A stretch of DNA of 32,788 nucleotides, taken from assembly GCF_001418565.1 (NCBI RefSeq), contig NZ_LIQQ01000146.1, forward strand, positions 1 to 32,788, in the 5' to 3' direction. Numbering within the stretch: the first letter of the stretch is position 1; each line of letters begins with the position of its first letter. The notes beneath the pieces were generated by a model. That model searched no databases, was not told where the DNA came from, and saw only the letters and a list, made by a program, of their open reading frames with translations. Position numbers and translations under genes: made by a program. Below are positions 23,617 to 31,383 of this stretch, in pieces. Source of the stretch: Streptomyces graminilatus. GTDB taxonomy: Bacteria; Actinomycetota; Actinomycetes; Streptomycetales; Streptomycetaceae.

Positions 23617-24876
23617 ATGAGGCACTCACCACGCAACCGTACGGTCGTCAGCTGCACCCTCCTGGTGGCCGCCCTGAGCGCGTCCACCGGCGCCTGCGGC
23701 TCGGACGGCCAATCCCTCTCGGCGAAGCCGTACGACGCGGCTGAGCGGATCTCCTTCGGCGGCGCTGTCGGGGACGGCAAGAAGGCGAACCCGGACAAGC
23801 CCCTGGAGATCACCTCCGACGACTCCGACGACCGCATCACGGACGTCACGGCCATGGACGCGGCCGGACGCTACCTGGCCGGCGAGCTCTCCGCCGACGG
23901 CAGCCGCTGGCACAGCACCTCCCCCCTGGCCGCGGGCGCCCGCTACACGGTCCGGGTGAGCACGGAGGACGAGGACGGCGCCCCCGGCCGCGGGACGCGC
24001 ACCTTCGACACCAGCAGGCCCACCACCAAGAAGCGCCTGAACGTCACCTTCGGCCCGAAGAAGGGCACCTACGGTGTGGGCCAGCCCGTGACGGCCGAAC
24101 TCAGCCAGCCCGTGCGGGGAAAGGCACAGCGCGCGATAGTCGAGCGCGCCCTCAAGGTGGACTCGACCCCCACCACCGAGGGCGCGTGGCACTGGGTGAA
24201 CGACAAGGAACTCCACTACCGGCCCAAGGAGTACTGGCCCGCCAGGGCCACCGTCCAGGTGCGCAGCAACCTGCCCGGCATGAAGATCGGGGACCGCCTC
24301 TGGGGCGGCAGCGCCAAGCCCCTGACATTCACCACCGGCGACCGGGTCATAGCCGTCACGGACGCGTCGTCCCACCAGATGACCGTCTACCGGAACGACA
24401 AGGTGATCAACACCATCCCCGTCACCACGGGCAAGCCCGGCTTCGAGACCCGCAACGGCGTCAAGGTCGTACTGGGCAAGGAGTACTTCGTACGCATGCG
24501 CGGCACCAGCATCGGCATAGCCGAGGGCAGCGCCGACTCCTACGACCTACCGGTCTACTACGCCACCAGGGTGACCTGGAGCGGCGAGTACGTGCACGCC
24601 GCCCCCTGGTCCGAGGGCTCCCAGGGCTCCGAGAACGTCAGCCACGGCTGCACCGGCATGAGCACCAGCAACGCCAAGTGGTTCTTCGACAACATCCGGG
24701 AAGGCGACGTCGTCAAGGTCGTGAACTCCTACGGCCACACCATGGAGTCCTTCGGCAACGGTTTCGGCGACTGGAACCTCGACTGGAAGAAATGGGAGGG
24801 CGGCAGCGCCCTCACCACGGCCCCAGCGGGCTCCCTCCCGGCCAACCAGGTCCGCCTGACTCCGCAGAGCATCTGA
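23617..24876 (+). CDS. L,D-transpeptidase lipoprotein (YkuD domain with Ig-like domains)
   Basis: The 419-aa product has a lipoprotein signal (basic start, hydrophobic core, lipobox STGAC with Cys27). Two Ig-like domains follow (about 40-135 and 136-240). The YkuD catalytic domain (about 242-380) has His327, then the SHGC signature with His343 and catalytic Cys345 in ENVSHGCTGMS. Such enzymes form 3-3 cross-links in peptidoglycan and resemble mycobacterial LdtMt2-type proteins. The C-terminal extension has Trp-rich DWNLDWKKWEGG. It lies between ctaF and the atypical receiver gene inside the respiratory cluster, an unexpected cell-wall function there. Confidence 0.95.
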   Translation: MRHSPRNRTVVSCTLLVAALSASTGACGSDGQSLSAKPYDAAERISFGGAVGDGKKANPDKPLEITSDDSDDRITDVTAMDAAGRYLAGELSADGSRWHSTSPLAAGARYTVRVSTEDEDGAPGRGTRTFDTSRPTTKKRLNVTFGPKKGTYGVGQPVTAELSQPVRGKAQRAIVERALKVDSTPTTEGAWHWVNDKELHYRPKEYWPARATVQVRSNLPGMKIGDRLWGGSAKPLTFTTGDRVIAVTDASSHQMTVYRNDKVINTIPVTTGKPGFETRNGVKVVLGKEYFVRMRGTSIGIAEGSADSYDLPVYYATRVTWSGEYVHAAPWSEGSQGSENVSHGCTGMSTSNAKWFFDNIREGDVVKVVNSYGHTMESFGNGFGDWNLDWKKWEGGSALTTAPAGSLPANQVRLTPQSI

Positions 24877-24898
24877 GAAGGGGCGCGAGTCCCCACCC

Positions 24899-24932
24899 AG
24901 GGGCGCGGGGAACTGCGCGACAAGCCACGACG
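24899..24932 (+). repeat. Streptomycete intergenic GC-rich repeat, copy D
   Basis: AGGGGCGCGGGGAACTGCGC followed by GACAAGCCACGACG, differing from copy A in one base of the shared core (CAAG for CCAG). It lies in the convergent gap between the transpeptidase and the receiver-like gene. Confidence 0.78.
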
Positions 24933-24970
24933 CTCCCCGCACCCGCCGAACCACCGGTTGAACCGAGTTC

Positions 24971-25372
24971 TTAGGCGCTCAAGGCCCGCCGAGCCCGCAA
25001 CAGGGAAGCCAACGCCGAGGCGAACTCAACAGGCTCCACCGGCAAGGTGACCGCCCCATCGGCCCGACTCCAAGTCGCCAGCCACGCATCCTGAGGCCGC
25101 CCGATCAGCAACAGCACCGGCGGACACCGGAAAACCTCGTCCTTGATCTGCCGGCACATCCCCATGCCCCCCATGGGCACGGCCTCCCCGTCCAGCACAC
25201 AGACGTCGATCCCGCCCTTGTCCAGCTCCTTCAGGACGGCGGCGGGCGTCGCGCACTCGAGGAACTCGACGACGGGAACGTCGGGAGCGGGTCGCCGCCC
25301 CGCCGCCAACCGCACCTGCTCGCGGGTGTTGGAGTCATCGCTGTAGACCAGCACCGTGGCGGTCGGCTGCAT
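24971..25372 (-). CDS. Single-domain receiver-like protein, atypical
   Basis: The 133-aa product has the fold pattern of a response-regulator receiver (TVLVYSDDSNTREQVRLAAG, then GGIDVCVLDGEAVPMGGMGM with Asp61 at the phosphorylation position) but no output domain. The conserved Ser/Thr and Lys of active receivers are not found: the last strands read VLLLIGRPQD and TLPVEP, with Val where Lys is expected. Signalling by ordinary phosphorylation is therefore doubtful. The start ATG 25372 follows GGAGGGAAC. It is divergent from ctaE and convergent with the transpeptidase gene. No partner kinase is nearby. Confidence 0.85.
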   Translation of the reverse strand: MQPTATVLVYSDDSNTREQVRLAAGRRPAPDVPVVEFLECATPAAVLKELDKGGIDVCVLDGEAVPMGGMGMCRQIKDEVFRCPPVLLLIGRPQDAWLATWSRADGAVTLPVEPVEFASALASLLRARRALSA

Positions 25373-25465
25373 TGTTCCCTCCGAGACATCAGCGTCGTAC
25401 GGACAGACGGACCGGGTCCGCTGGGCCGGATGCTACTCCCTCGGAACCCCTGCCAGAACCCCACT

Positions 25466-25513
25466 CGATCAGCCGTCCGAACAGCCGCCCGATCAGCCCT
25501 CCGACCGGCCGTC
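25466..25513 (+). repeat. Four tandem 12-base repeats upstream of ctaE
   Basis: CGATCAGCCGTC, CGAACAGCCGCC, CGATCAGCCCTC and CGACCGGCCGTC follow each other without gaps. They lie in the 235-base divergent gap between the receiver-like gene and ctaE. One frame would read DQPS-like tetrapeptides, but no supported gene covers it. Confidence 0.75.
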
Positions 25514-25596
25514 GACGCGCCGTGGATGGGCCATACGGGCTGGACACACCCCGCAGACACCCCGAACGGCACCCCCCGGCGTGAGGGCGGGATAAG

Positions 25597-25617
25597 CGAC
25601 CGACATAATGTCGGTCG
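25597..25617. promoter_or_regulatory. Perfect 21-bp palindrome over the ctaE start
   Basis: Arms CGACCGACAT (25597-25606) and ATGTCGGTCG (25608-25617) flank a single A. The palindrome contains CATAAT (25604-25609), one mismatch from a consensus -10 box, 17 bases after GTGAGG (25581-25586). It also contains the annotated-type ATG (25608) and ends at an in-frame GTG (25617). This looks like a repressor site over a promoter, which would make GTG 25617 a leaderless start. Confidence 0.6.
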
Positions 25618-26228
25618 TGGCGACAGCAACGACAGTAGAAACCGGGCACGCGCACCCGTCGGTCAACCGGCCGAACCTCACCAGCGTCGGAACCATCATC
25701 TGGCTGAGTTCCGAGCTGATGTTCTTCGCGGCCCTATTCGCGATGTACTTCACCCTGCGATCGGTGACCGGTCCGGCTCACTGGAAGGAGATGGCGTCAA
25801 GCCTCAACTTCCCGTTCTCCGCGGCCAACACCACGATCCTGGTGCTTTCTTCCCTCACCTGCCAGCTCGGTGTGTTCGCCGCCGAGCGCGGTGACGTGAA
25901 GAAGCTCCGGATGTGGTTCATCGTCACGTTCGTGATGGGTGCGATCTTCATCGGCGGTCAGGTCTTCGAGTACACCGAGCTGGTCAAGAAGGACGGGCTC
26001 TCGCTCTCCTCCGACCCGTACGGCTCGGTGTTCTACCTGACCACCGGCTTCCACGGCATGCACGTGACGGGCGGTCTCATCGCGTTCCTGTTCGTCCTCG
26101 GCAGGACGTACGCGGCGCGAAGGTTCACCCATGAGCAGGCGACCGCCGCGATCGTCGTGTCCTACTACTGGCACTTCGTCGACGTCGTCTGGATCGGGCT
26201 CTTCGCCACGATCTACATGATCAAGTAG
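25608..26228 (+). CDS. ctaE: Cytochrome c oxidase subunit III
   Basis: The 206-aa protein (shorter five-helix type) has the subunit III motifs [42 protein letters not shown] and [16 protein letters not shown]. It stabilises subunit I of the aa3 oxidase. It is separated from ctaCDF by two unrelated genes and followed by qcrCAB. I list ATG 25608 (MSVVATATT), but no ribosome site precedes it. GTG 25617 (nine bases on, giving [10 protein letters not shown]) may be the true start if the CATAAT box is the promoter. Confidence 0.93.
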   Translation: MSVVATATTVETGHAHPSVNRPNLTSVGTIIWLSSELMFFAALFAMYFTLRSVTGPAHWKEMASSLNFPFSAANTTILVLSSLTCQLGVFAAERGDVKKLRMWFIVTFVMGAIFIGGQVFEYTELVKKDGLSLSSDPYGSVFYLTTGFHGMHVTGGLIAFLFVLGRTYAARRFTHEQATAAIVVSYYWHFVDVVWIGLFATIYMIK

Positions 26229-26229
26229 C

Positions 26230-26263
26230 CGGGCCCGCCCGATCCCGTATCGGGCCCGCCCGA
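26230..26263. repeat. 13-base direct repeat and hairpin between ctaE and qcrC
   Basis: CGGGCCCGCCCGA occurs at 26230-26242 and 26251-26263, 21 bases apart (two helical turns). The same stretch can fold as GCCCGAT-CCCGT-ATCGGGC. It may act as a weak terminator or processing hairpin between ctaE and qcrCAB; no T-run follows. Confidence 0.6.
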
Positions 26264-26310
26264 CACCTCCAGAAGACTCGACGCTGAAGATCCTGACACC
26301 GGGGTAATCC

Positions 26311-27123
26311 GTGAAAAAGCTCTCCGCACGACGACGCCATCCGATGGCGGCGGTCGTCGTCCTACTCATCGCGCTGGCGGCCATCGGGGGGCTGTACTCC
26401 GCTGTCGCGCCTACGGGCCAGGCGAAGGCCGATGAATCCGCCCAGTCCCTCACCATCACGGAGGGACAGAGGCTGTACTCCGTGGGCTGCGCAAGCTGCC
26501 ACGGCACCGGCGGTCAGGGGTCCTCCGACGGTCCGAGCCTGGTGGGCGTCGGCGCCGCGGCGGTCGACTTCCAGGTGTCGACCGGCCGTATGCCGGCCGC
26601 GACCGCGCAGGGCGCGCAGATCCCGAAGAAGCGGAACATCTACTCGCAGGCCCAGATCGACCAGCTCGCGACGTACATCGCGTCGCTGGGCACCGGCCCC
26701 TCCGTGCCGACCGAGGCCCAGTACGGCCCCGAGGGCGCGGACATCGCCAAGGGCGGCGAACTGTTCCGCACCAACTGCGCGCAGTGCCACAACTTCACCG
26801 GTCATGGCGGTGCGCTCACGCACGGCAAGTTCGCCCCGGACCTTGAGGGTGTCGCCCCGAAGCACATCTACGAGGCCATGCAGACCGGCCCGCAGAACAT
26901 GCCGTCCTTCCCCGACACGACGATGTCGGAGAAGAACAAGAAGGACATCATCGCGTACCTCGACGCGGTCAACGGCGATGACACCGTGGAGCCCGGCGGT
27001 CTGAGCCTGGGCGGTCTCGGACCGGTCAGCGAAGGCCTGTTCGCCTGGATCTTCGGCCTCGGAGCGCTCATCGCGGTCGCCGTATGGGTCGCCGCTCGGA
27101 CCGCAAAGGCCAAGAAGTCATGA
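26311..27123 (+). CDS. qcrC: Diheme cytochrome c subunit of the bcc complex
   Basis: The 270-aa protein has an N-terminal signal-anchor (about residues 12-31), two cytochrome c domains each with CxxCH (Cys60-Cys63-His64 in VGCASCHG; Cys156-Cys159-His160 in NCAQCHN) with later Met ligands likely (for example NMPSF), and a C-terminal membrane helix (about 240-262). In actinobacteria this diheme cytochrome passes electrons directly from the bcc complex to CuA of the aa3 oxidase, replacing soluble cytochrome c. GTG 26311 is the chosen start. Its stop overlaps the qcrA ATG. Confidence 0.96.
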   Translation: MKKLSARRRHPMAAVVVLLIALAAIGGLYSAVAPTGQAKADESAQSLTITEGQRLYSVGCASCHGTGGQGSSDGPSLVGVGAAAVDFQVSTGRMPAATAQGAQIPKKRNIYSQAQIDQLATYIASLGTGPSVPTEAQYGPEGADIAKGGELFRTNCAQCHNFTGHGGALTHGKFAPDLEGVAPKHIYEAMQTGPQNMPSFPDTTMSEKNKKDIIAYLDAVNGDDTVEPGGLSLGGLGPVSEGLFAWIFGLGALIAVAVWVAARTAKAKKS

Positions 27124-28193
27124 GTAGCCAAGACATTCCAGAAGAGAACCTGCCCGCAGTGCAGGCCGCATCACACGCCGAGCACGAGCACGGTGCCGTG
27201 GGCGTCGCGGACGAGAAGAACCCGTTCGCCGACCCGGGGCTGCCGCCGCACGAACACCGCGTCCAGGACATCGACGAGCGGGCCGCCAAGCGGTCCGAGC
27301 GTGCGGTCGCCCTCATGTTCACGCTGTCGATGGTGGCCACCGTCGCCTTCATCGTCTCGTACGTGGTGATCCCGAAGGACAAGGCGATCTTCGTCTTCCC
27401 GATCGGGCACCTCAGCGCGCTGAACTTCGCGCTGGGCCTCTCCCTGGGCCTCGCGCTCTTCCTGATCGGCGCGGGCGCGGTCCACTGGGCCCGCACCCTG
27501 ATGTCCGACGAGGAACTCGTCGACGAGCGGCACGCGATCTCCGCGCCGCCCGAGGTCAAGGCGAAGGTCCTGGCCGACTTCAAGCAGGGCGCCAAGGAGT
27601 CCGCGATCGGCCGGCGCAAGCTGGTCCGCAACACGATGTTCGGCGCGCTGGCCCTGTTCCCGCTCTCCGGCGTCATGCTGCTGCGCGACCTCGGCCCGCT
27701 GCCCGGGACGAAGCTGCGTCACACCCTGTGGTCCAAGGGCAAGCTGCTCGTCAACATGAACACGAACGAGCCGCTGCGTCCCTCGGACATCGCGGTCGGG
27801 TCGCTCACCTTCGTCAAGCCCGAGGGCCTGGAGGAGGACGACCACGAGTTCCAGACCGAGATCGCCAAGTCCGCCGTGATGATCGTCCGCATCCAGCCGG
27901 ACGAGATCAAGGACAAGCAAGAGCTCGACTGGTCCTACCAGGGCATCGTGGCGTACTCGAAGATCTGTACCCACGTCGGTTGCCCGATCTCCCTGTACGA
28001 GCAGCAGACGCACCACGTGCTCTGCCCCTGCCACCAGTCCACCTTCGACCTCTCCGACGGCGCCCGGGTGATCTTCGGCCCCGCCGGTCACCCGTTGCCG
28101 CAGCTGCGCATCGGCGTGAACGACCAGGGCTACCTTGAGGCGCTCGGCGACTTCTCCGAGCCCGTCGGTCCTGCATTCTGGGAGCGCGGATGA
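27120..28193 (+). CDS. qcrA: Rieske iron-sulfur subunit of the bcc complex
   Basis: The 357-aa protein is of the long actinobacterial type: a His/Glu-rich N-terminus, three membrane helices (about 62-83, 98-121 and 172-190) and a C-terminal Rieske domain. The [2Fe-2S] ligands are Cys283 and His285 in CTHVGC, and Cys302 and His305 in CPCH; Cys288 and Cys304 form the usual disulfide. The start is ATG 27120, overlapping the qcrC stop (ATGA). A frame start at 27084 lies inside qcrC and is not supported. The qcrB ATG overlaps its stop. Confidence 0.96.
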   Translation: MSSQDIPEENLPAVQAASHAEHEHGAVGVADEKNPFADPGLPPHEHRVQDIDERAAKRSERAVALMFTLSMVATVAFIVSYVVIPKDKAIFVFPIGHLSALNFALGLSLGLALFLIGAGAVHWARTLMSDEELVDERHAISAPPEVKAKVLADFKQGAKESAIGRRKLVRNTMFGALALFPLSGVMLLRDLGPLPGTKLRHTLWSKGKLLVNMNTNEPLRPSDIAVGSLTFVKPEGLEEDDHEFQTEIAKSAVMIVRIQPDEIKDKQELDWSYQGIVAYSKICTHVGCPISLYEQQTHHVLCPCHQSTFDLSDGARVIFGPAGHPLPQLRIGVNDQGYLEALGDFSEPVGPAFWERG

Positions 28194-29830
28194 GTACTAC
28201 GCCCAACACCGACGCGCGTTCGTCGCGCGAGAAGGCACCGGCCGGCGAGCGCGTCGCCGACTGGGCCGACGGCCGGCTGGGGATCTACTCCCTGGCCAAG
28301 GCCAACATGCGCAAGATCTTCCCCGACCACTGGTCGTTCATGCTCGGCGAAGTCTGCATGTACAGCTTCATCATCATCATCCTCACGGGTGTGTATCTGA
28401 CGCTGTTCTTCCACCCGTCGATGAACGAGGTGGAGTACCACGGCAGCTACATCCCGTTGCAGGGTCAGCTGATGTCCGAGGCGTTCAACTCGACCATGCA
28501 CATCTCCTTCGATGTGCGCGGTGGTCTGCTGATCCGGCAGATCCACCACTGGGCGGCGCTGATCTTCGTCGCGGCGATGATGATCCACATGATGCGCGTG
28601 TTCTTCACGGGCGCCTTCCGCAAGCCGCGCGAGGTCAACTGGCTGTTCGGCTGGCTGCTGCTGGTCCTGTCGCTGTTCACCGGCTTCACCGGCTACTCGC
28701 TCCCCGACGACCTGCTGTCGGGTACCGGCGTGCGGTTCATCGAAGGCGTGCTGCTGTCGGTCCCGATCGTCGGCACGTACCTGTCGTTCTTCATCTTCGG
28801 CGGTGAGTTCCCGGGCGGCGACTTCGTCGCACGGTTCTACTCGGTCCACATCCTGCTGCTGCCGGGCATCATGCTCGGCCTGATGGTGGCGCACCTGATC
28901 CTGGTCTTCTACCACAAGCACACGCAGTTCGCGGGCCCCGGCAAGACGAACAACAACGTCGTCGGCATGCCGCTGCTGCCGGTCTACATGGCCAAGGCCG
29001 GAGGCTTCTTCTTCCTGGTCTTCGGTGTCATCGCGGTCATCGCGGCCATCGCCTCGATCAACCCGATCTGGGCCATGGGTCCCTACCGTCCGGACCAGGT
29101 GTCGACCGGCGCCCAGCCCGACTGGTACATGGGCTTCGCCGAGGGCCTGGTGCGTGTGATGCCCGGCTGGGAGATCAACCTGTGGGGCCACACCCTCGTG
29201 CTGGGTGTGTTCATCCCGATCGTGGTCTTCCCGCTGGTGCTGGTGGCCATCGCGGTCTACCCGTTCATCGAGTCCTGGGTCACCGGCGACAAGAACGAGC
29301 ACCACATCCTCGACCGGCCGCGCAACACCCCGACCCGTACCGGGTTCGGTGTGGCCTGGCTGGCCGCGTACTTCGTGATGCTGATCGGTGGTGGAAACGA
29401 CCTCTGGGCGACCCACTTCCACCTCTCGATCAACGCGATCACCTGGTTCGTACGCATCGGTTTCTTCGTCATCCCGGTCCTCGCGTTCATCGCCACCAAG
29501 CGGATCTGCCTCGGCCTCCAGCGCCGCGACAAGGACAAGGTGCTGCACGGCCGCGAGTCGGGCATCATCAAGCGCCTGCCGCACGGTGAGTTCATCGAGG
29601 TGCACGAGCCGCTCAGCCAGGAGGCCCTGCACACCCTCACCGCTCACCACCAGTACGAGCCGGCCATGATCGGCGCGACGGTCGACGAGAACGGTGTCGA
29701 GCGCAAGGTGTCCGGCGCGGAGAAGCTGCGCGCCAAGCTCAGCAAGTCGTACTACGGCGAGGACAGCCAGATCCCCAAGCCGACCGCCGAGGAGTACAAG
29801 GAGATCACGAGCGGCCACGGCCACCACTGA
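28190..29830 (+). CDS. qcrB: Cytochrome b subunit of the bcc complex
   Basis: The 546-aa quinol-oxidising subunit has heme b ligand pairs likely at His119/His133 ([16 protein letters not shown]) and His220/His235 ([18 protein letters not shown]). The Qo-site motif appears as PDWY ([11 protein letters not shown]), the actinobacterial form of PEWY. A hydrophilic C-terminal extension of about 120 residues is typical of the phylum. It passes menaquinol electrons to the Rieske centre and heme c. ATG 28190 overlaps the qcrA stop (ATGA). No strong terminator follows, so trpD might receive read-through. Confidence 0.96.
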   Translation: MSTTPNTDARSSREKAPAGERVADWADGRLGIYSLAKANMRKIFPDHWSFMLGEVCMYSFIIIILTGVYLTLFFHPSMNEVEYHGSYIPLQGQLMSEAFNSTMHISFDVRGGLLIRQIHHWAALIFVAAMMIHMMRVFFTGAFRKPREVNWLFGWLLLVLSLFTGFTGYSLPDDLLSGTGVRFIEGVLLSVPIVGTYLSFFIFGGEFPGGDFVARFYSVHILLLPGIMLGLMVAHLILVFYHKHTQFAGPGKTNNNVVGMPLLPVYMAKAGGFFFLVFGVIAVIAAIASINPIWAMGPYRPDQVSTGAQPDWYMGFAEGLVRVMPGWEINLWGHTLVLGVFIPIVVFPLVLVAIAVYPFIESWVTGDKNEHHILDRPRNTPTRTGFGVAWLAAYFVMLIGGGNDLWATHFHLSINAITWFVRIGFFVIPVLAFIATKRICLGLQRRDKDKVLHGRESGIIKRLPHGEFIEVHEPLSQEALHTLTAHHQYEPAMIGATVDENGVERKVSGAEKLRAKLSKSYYGEDSQIPKPTAEEYKEITSGHGHH

Positions 29831-29882
29831 TCACCCCGCTTCGCCGTACGCCGGGCTGGATAGGGTGTCCCCATTCCCACCA

Positions 29883-29908
29883 GGAGTCCCGCGGAGTCCC
29901 GCCGGGAC
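29883..29908 (+). repeat. Tandem 10-base repeat and small hairpin upstream of trpD
   Basis: GGAGTCCCGC occurs twice in tandem (29883-29902). The second copy overlaps GTCCCG-C-CGGGAC (29896-29908), a 6-bp inverted repeat. It lies just before the trpD ribosome site. Confidence 0.6.
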
Positions 29909-29925
29909 CTACCCAGGAGCGGCAG

Positions 29926-30990
29926 ATGAGCGCTGTGAACCCCGCCGGAGGCGATCCCGCGGCGGCCCGTTCCTGGCCCCGCGTGCTGAACGGCCTGCTC
30001 GCCGGCCAGGACCTGAGCGCGGCCGACACCGCCTGGGCGATGGACCTGATCATGCGCGGCGAGGCGACCGACGCGCAGATCGCCGGGTTCGTGGTGGCGC
30101 TGCGGGCCAAGGGCGAGACGGTGGAGGAGATCTCCGGGTTCGTCGAGGCGATGTACGAGCACGCCAATGTGATCGAGGTGCCGGGACCGGCCGTCGACAT
30201 CGTCGGCACCGGCGGCGACGGCGCCAACACGGTGAACATCTCCACCATGTCGGCGATCGTCATCGCCGGTACGGGCGCCAAGGTCGTCAAGCACGGCAAC
30301 CGGGCGGCCTCCTCGGCCTCCGGGGCGTCCGACGTACTGGGACAGCTCGGCGTCAATCTGGACCTGACGCCCAAGCGGGTGGCCGAGGTGGCCGAGGAAG
30401 CCGGGATCACTTTCTGCTTCGCGGCCCGGTTCCATCCGGCGATGCGCCATGTGGGCGCCGCACGCGGCCAGTTGGGCATCCGGACGGTCTTCAACATGCT
30501 GGGCCCGCTCACCAACCCGGCCAAGGTCAAGGCCCAGGCGGTCGGGGTCGCCGACCCCCGGATGGCCCCCATCGTCGCCGGAGTCTTCGCCGCGCGCGGC
30601 AACTCGTCCCTGGTGTTCCGGGGCGACGACGGCCTCGACGAGCTGACGATCACCGCCACCTCCCGGGTGTGGGTCGTCCGGGACGGCAAGGTGACGGAGG
30701 AGGCCTTCGACCCGCGCGACGTCGGCATCGAGCTGGTCCCGGTGGAGGCCCTGCGCGGCGGCGACGCCACCTACAACGCGGCGGTCGCCCGGAGGCTGCT
30801 GGACGGCGAGACCGGGCCCGTACGGGATGCCGTACTGCTCAACTCGGCGGCGGCGCTGGTGGCGCTGGACCCCGGGCCGGGCTCACTGGCCGAGCAGATC
30901 GGCGCCCGGATGGAGGAGGCCGCGCGGTCCATCGACTCCGGGGCGGCGAAGAAGACGCTGGAGCGGTGGTCGGCGGCGACCAACGCGTAG
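29926..30990 (+). CDS. trpD: Anthranilate phosphoribosyltransferase
   Basis: TrpD joins anthranilate to phosphoribosyl pyrophosphate, the second step of tryptophan synthesis. The 354-aa product contains the PRPP and magnesium motifs GTGGDG (94-99), NTVNIST (101-107) and [12 protein letters not shown] (from 122), the anthranilate-side stretch [19 protein letters not shown], and [13 protein letters not shown] 29926 follows AGGAGCGGCAG. It stands alone, without other trp genes in the window. Confidence 0.96.
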   Translation: MSAVNPAGGDPAAARSWPRVLNGLLAGQDLSAADTAWAMDLIMRGEATDAQIAGFVVALRAKGETVEEISGFVEAMYEHANVIEVPGPAVDIVGTGGDGANTVNISTMSAIVIAGTGAKVVKHGNRAASSASGASDVLGQLGVNLDLTPKRVAEVAEEAGITFCFAARFHPAMRHVGAARGQLGIRTVFNMLGPLTNPAKVKAQAVGVADPRMAPIVAGVFAARGNSSLVFRGDDGLDELTITATSRVWVVRDGKVTEEAFDPRDVGIELVPVEALRGGDATYNAAVARRLLDGETGPVRDAVLLNSAAALVALDPGPGSLAEQIGARMEEAARSIDSGAAKKTLERWSAATNA

Positions 30991-31016
30991 CCGTCGCACA
31001 GGGGTTCCAGGCGGGA

Positions 31017-31052
31017 GGCGTCCCGCGATCCGGACACGGGTTGCGGGACGCC
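31017..31052 (+). terminator. Stem-loop after trpD
   Basis: GGCGTCCCGC (31017-31026) is a perfect complement of GCGGGACGCC (31043-31052) with a 16-base loop. It lies 26 bases after the trpD stop and before the riboswitch leader. No T-run follows, as is common for high-GC terminators. Confidence 0.65.
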
Positions 31053-31078
31053 GATCACCTCCGTTACGTTCTGTACCA

Positions 31079-31196
31079 GGTCATGAGTGACAGTCATGAG
31101 GCCCCGGCCGACTGTCCGGCAACCCTCCGTCCGTGGCGGGGTGCCCCGGGATGAAGACCAGGCCGTGAGCAGCAAGGCTCAGGGCAAGCGCGGGCC
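31079..31196 (+). promoter_or_regulatory. SAM-IV-type riboswitch
   Basis: The leader reads GGTCATGAG at 31079, GGCCCCGGCC..GGCAACCCTCC (31101-31128), GGCGGGGTGCCCCGGG (31135-31150), AAGACCAGG (31154-31162), then GGCAAGCGCGGGCC (31183-31196). This order of conserved blocks is that of the actinobacterial SAM-IV aptamer, including the downstream GGCAAGCGCGGG segment used for its extra pseudoknot. The closing stem is GGTC (31079-31082) with GACC (31156-31159). It should sense S-adenosylmethionine and control the class V PLP gene at 31384. Confidence 0.88.
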
Positions 31197-31199
31197 CCT

Positions 31200-31228
31200 C
31201 TCGAATCCAGGGGTCCTGGTCGTTCGAG
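31200..31228 (+). promoter_or_regulatory. Alternative hairpins downstream of the aptamer; likely expression platform
   Basis: CTCGAA (31200-31205) pairs with TTCGAG (31223-31228), enclosing CCAGG-N3-CCTGG. Alternatively GGGCCCCT (31192-31199) pairs with AGGGGTCC (31209-31216, one G-T pair). The latter shares bases with both the aptamer end and the former hairpin, so SAM binding could switch between them. The 155 bases from here to the gene hold no other clear signal, apart from a very short GTG frame at 31241. Confidence 0.5.
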
Positions 31229-31383
31229 GGAGTCTTCCGTGAGCAAGCGAATGCGATAGGGCTGCCGAGCCCCGCCTCCGCGCACCCTTTTCACCCTTTC
31301 CGTGCTTGAGCCGTACGTGCGTCTGTGTTCGCGGTCGTACGTGCTCGCGCGGTGATTCCTCTTGCCTCTCACGGGAGTTCGCC

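Noticed and set aside
25356..25595. 79-codon plus-strand frame covering the 12-base repeats upstream of ctaE
   Set aside because: It begins inside the divergent receiver-like gene, has low-complexity sequence and no ribosome site; the repeat is described instead as DNA.
28130..29827. 565-codon open frame on the minus strand opposite qcrB
   Set aside because: It is a mirror of a high-GC gene: rich in Arg, Asp, Val and His, with no recognisable domain, while qcrB on the other strand has all family motifs.
31241..31261. Very short GTG frame (VSKRMR) before the desulfurase-like gene as a leader peptide
   Set aside because: It has no run of Cys or Met codons and no clear pairing that would make an attenuator; the SAM-IV-type aptamer already explains the leader.
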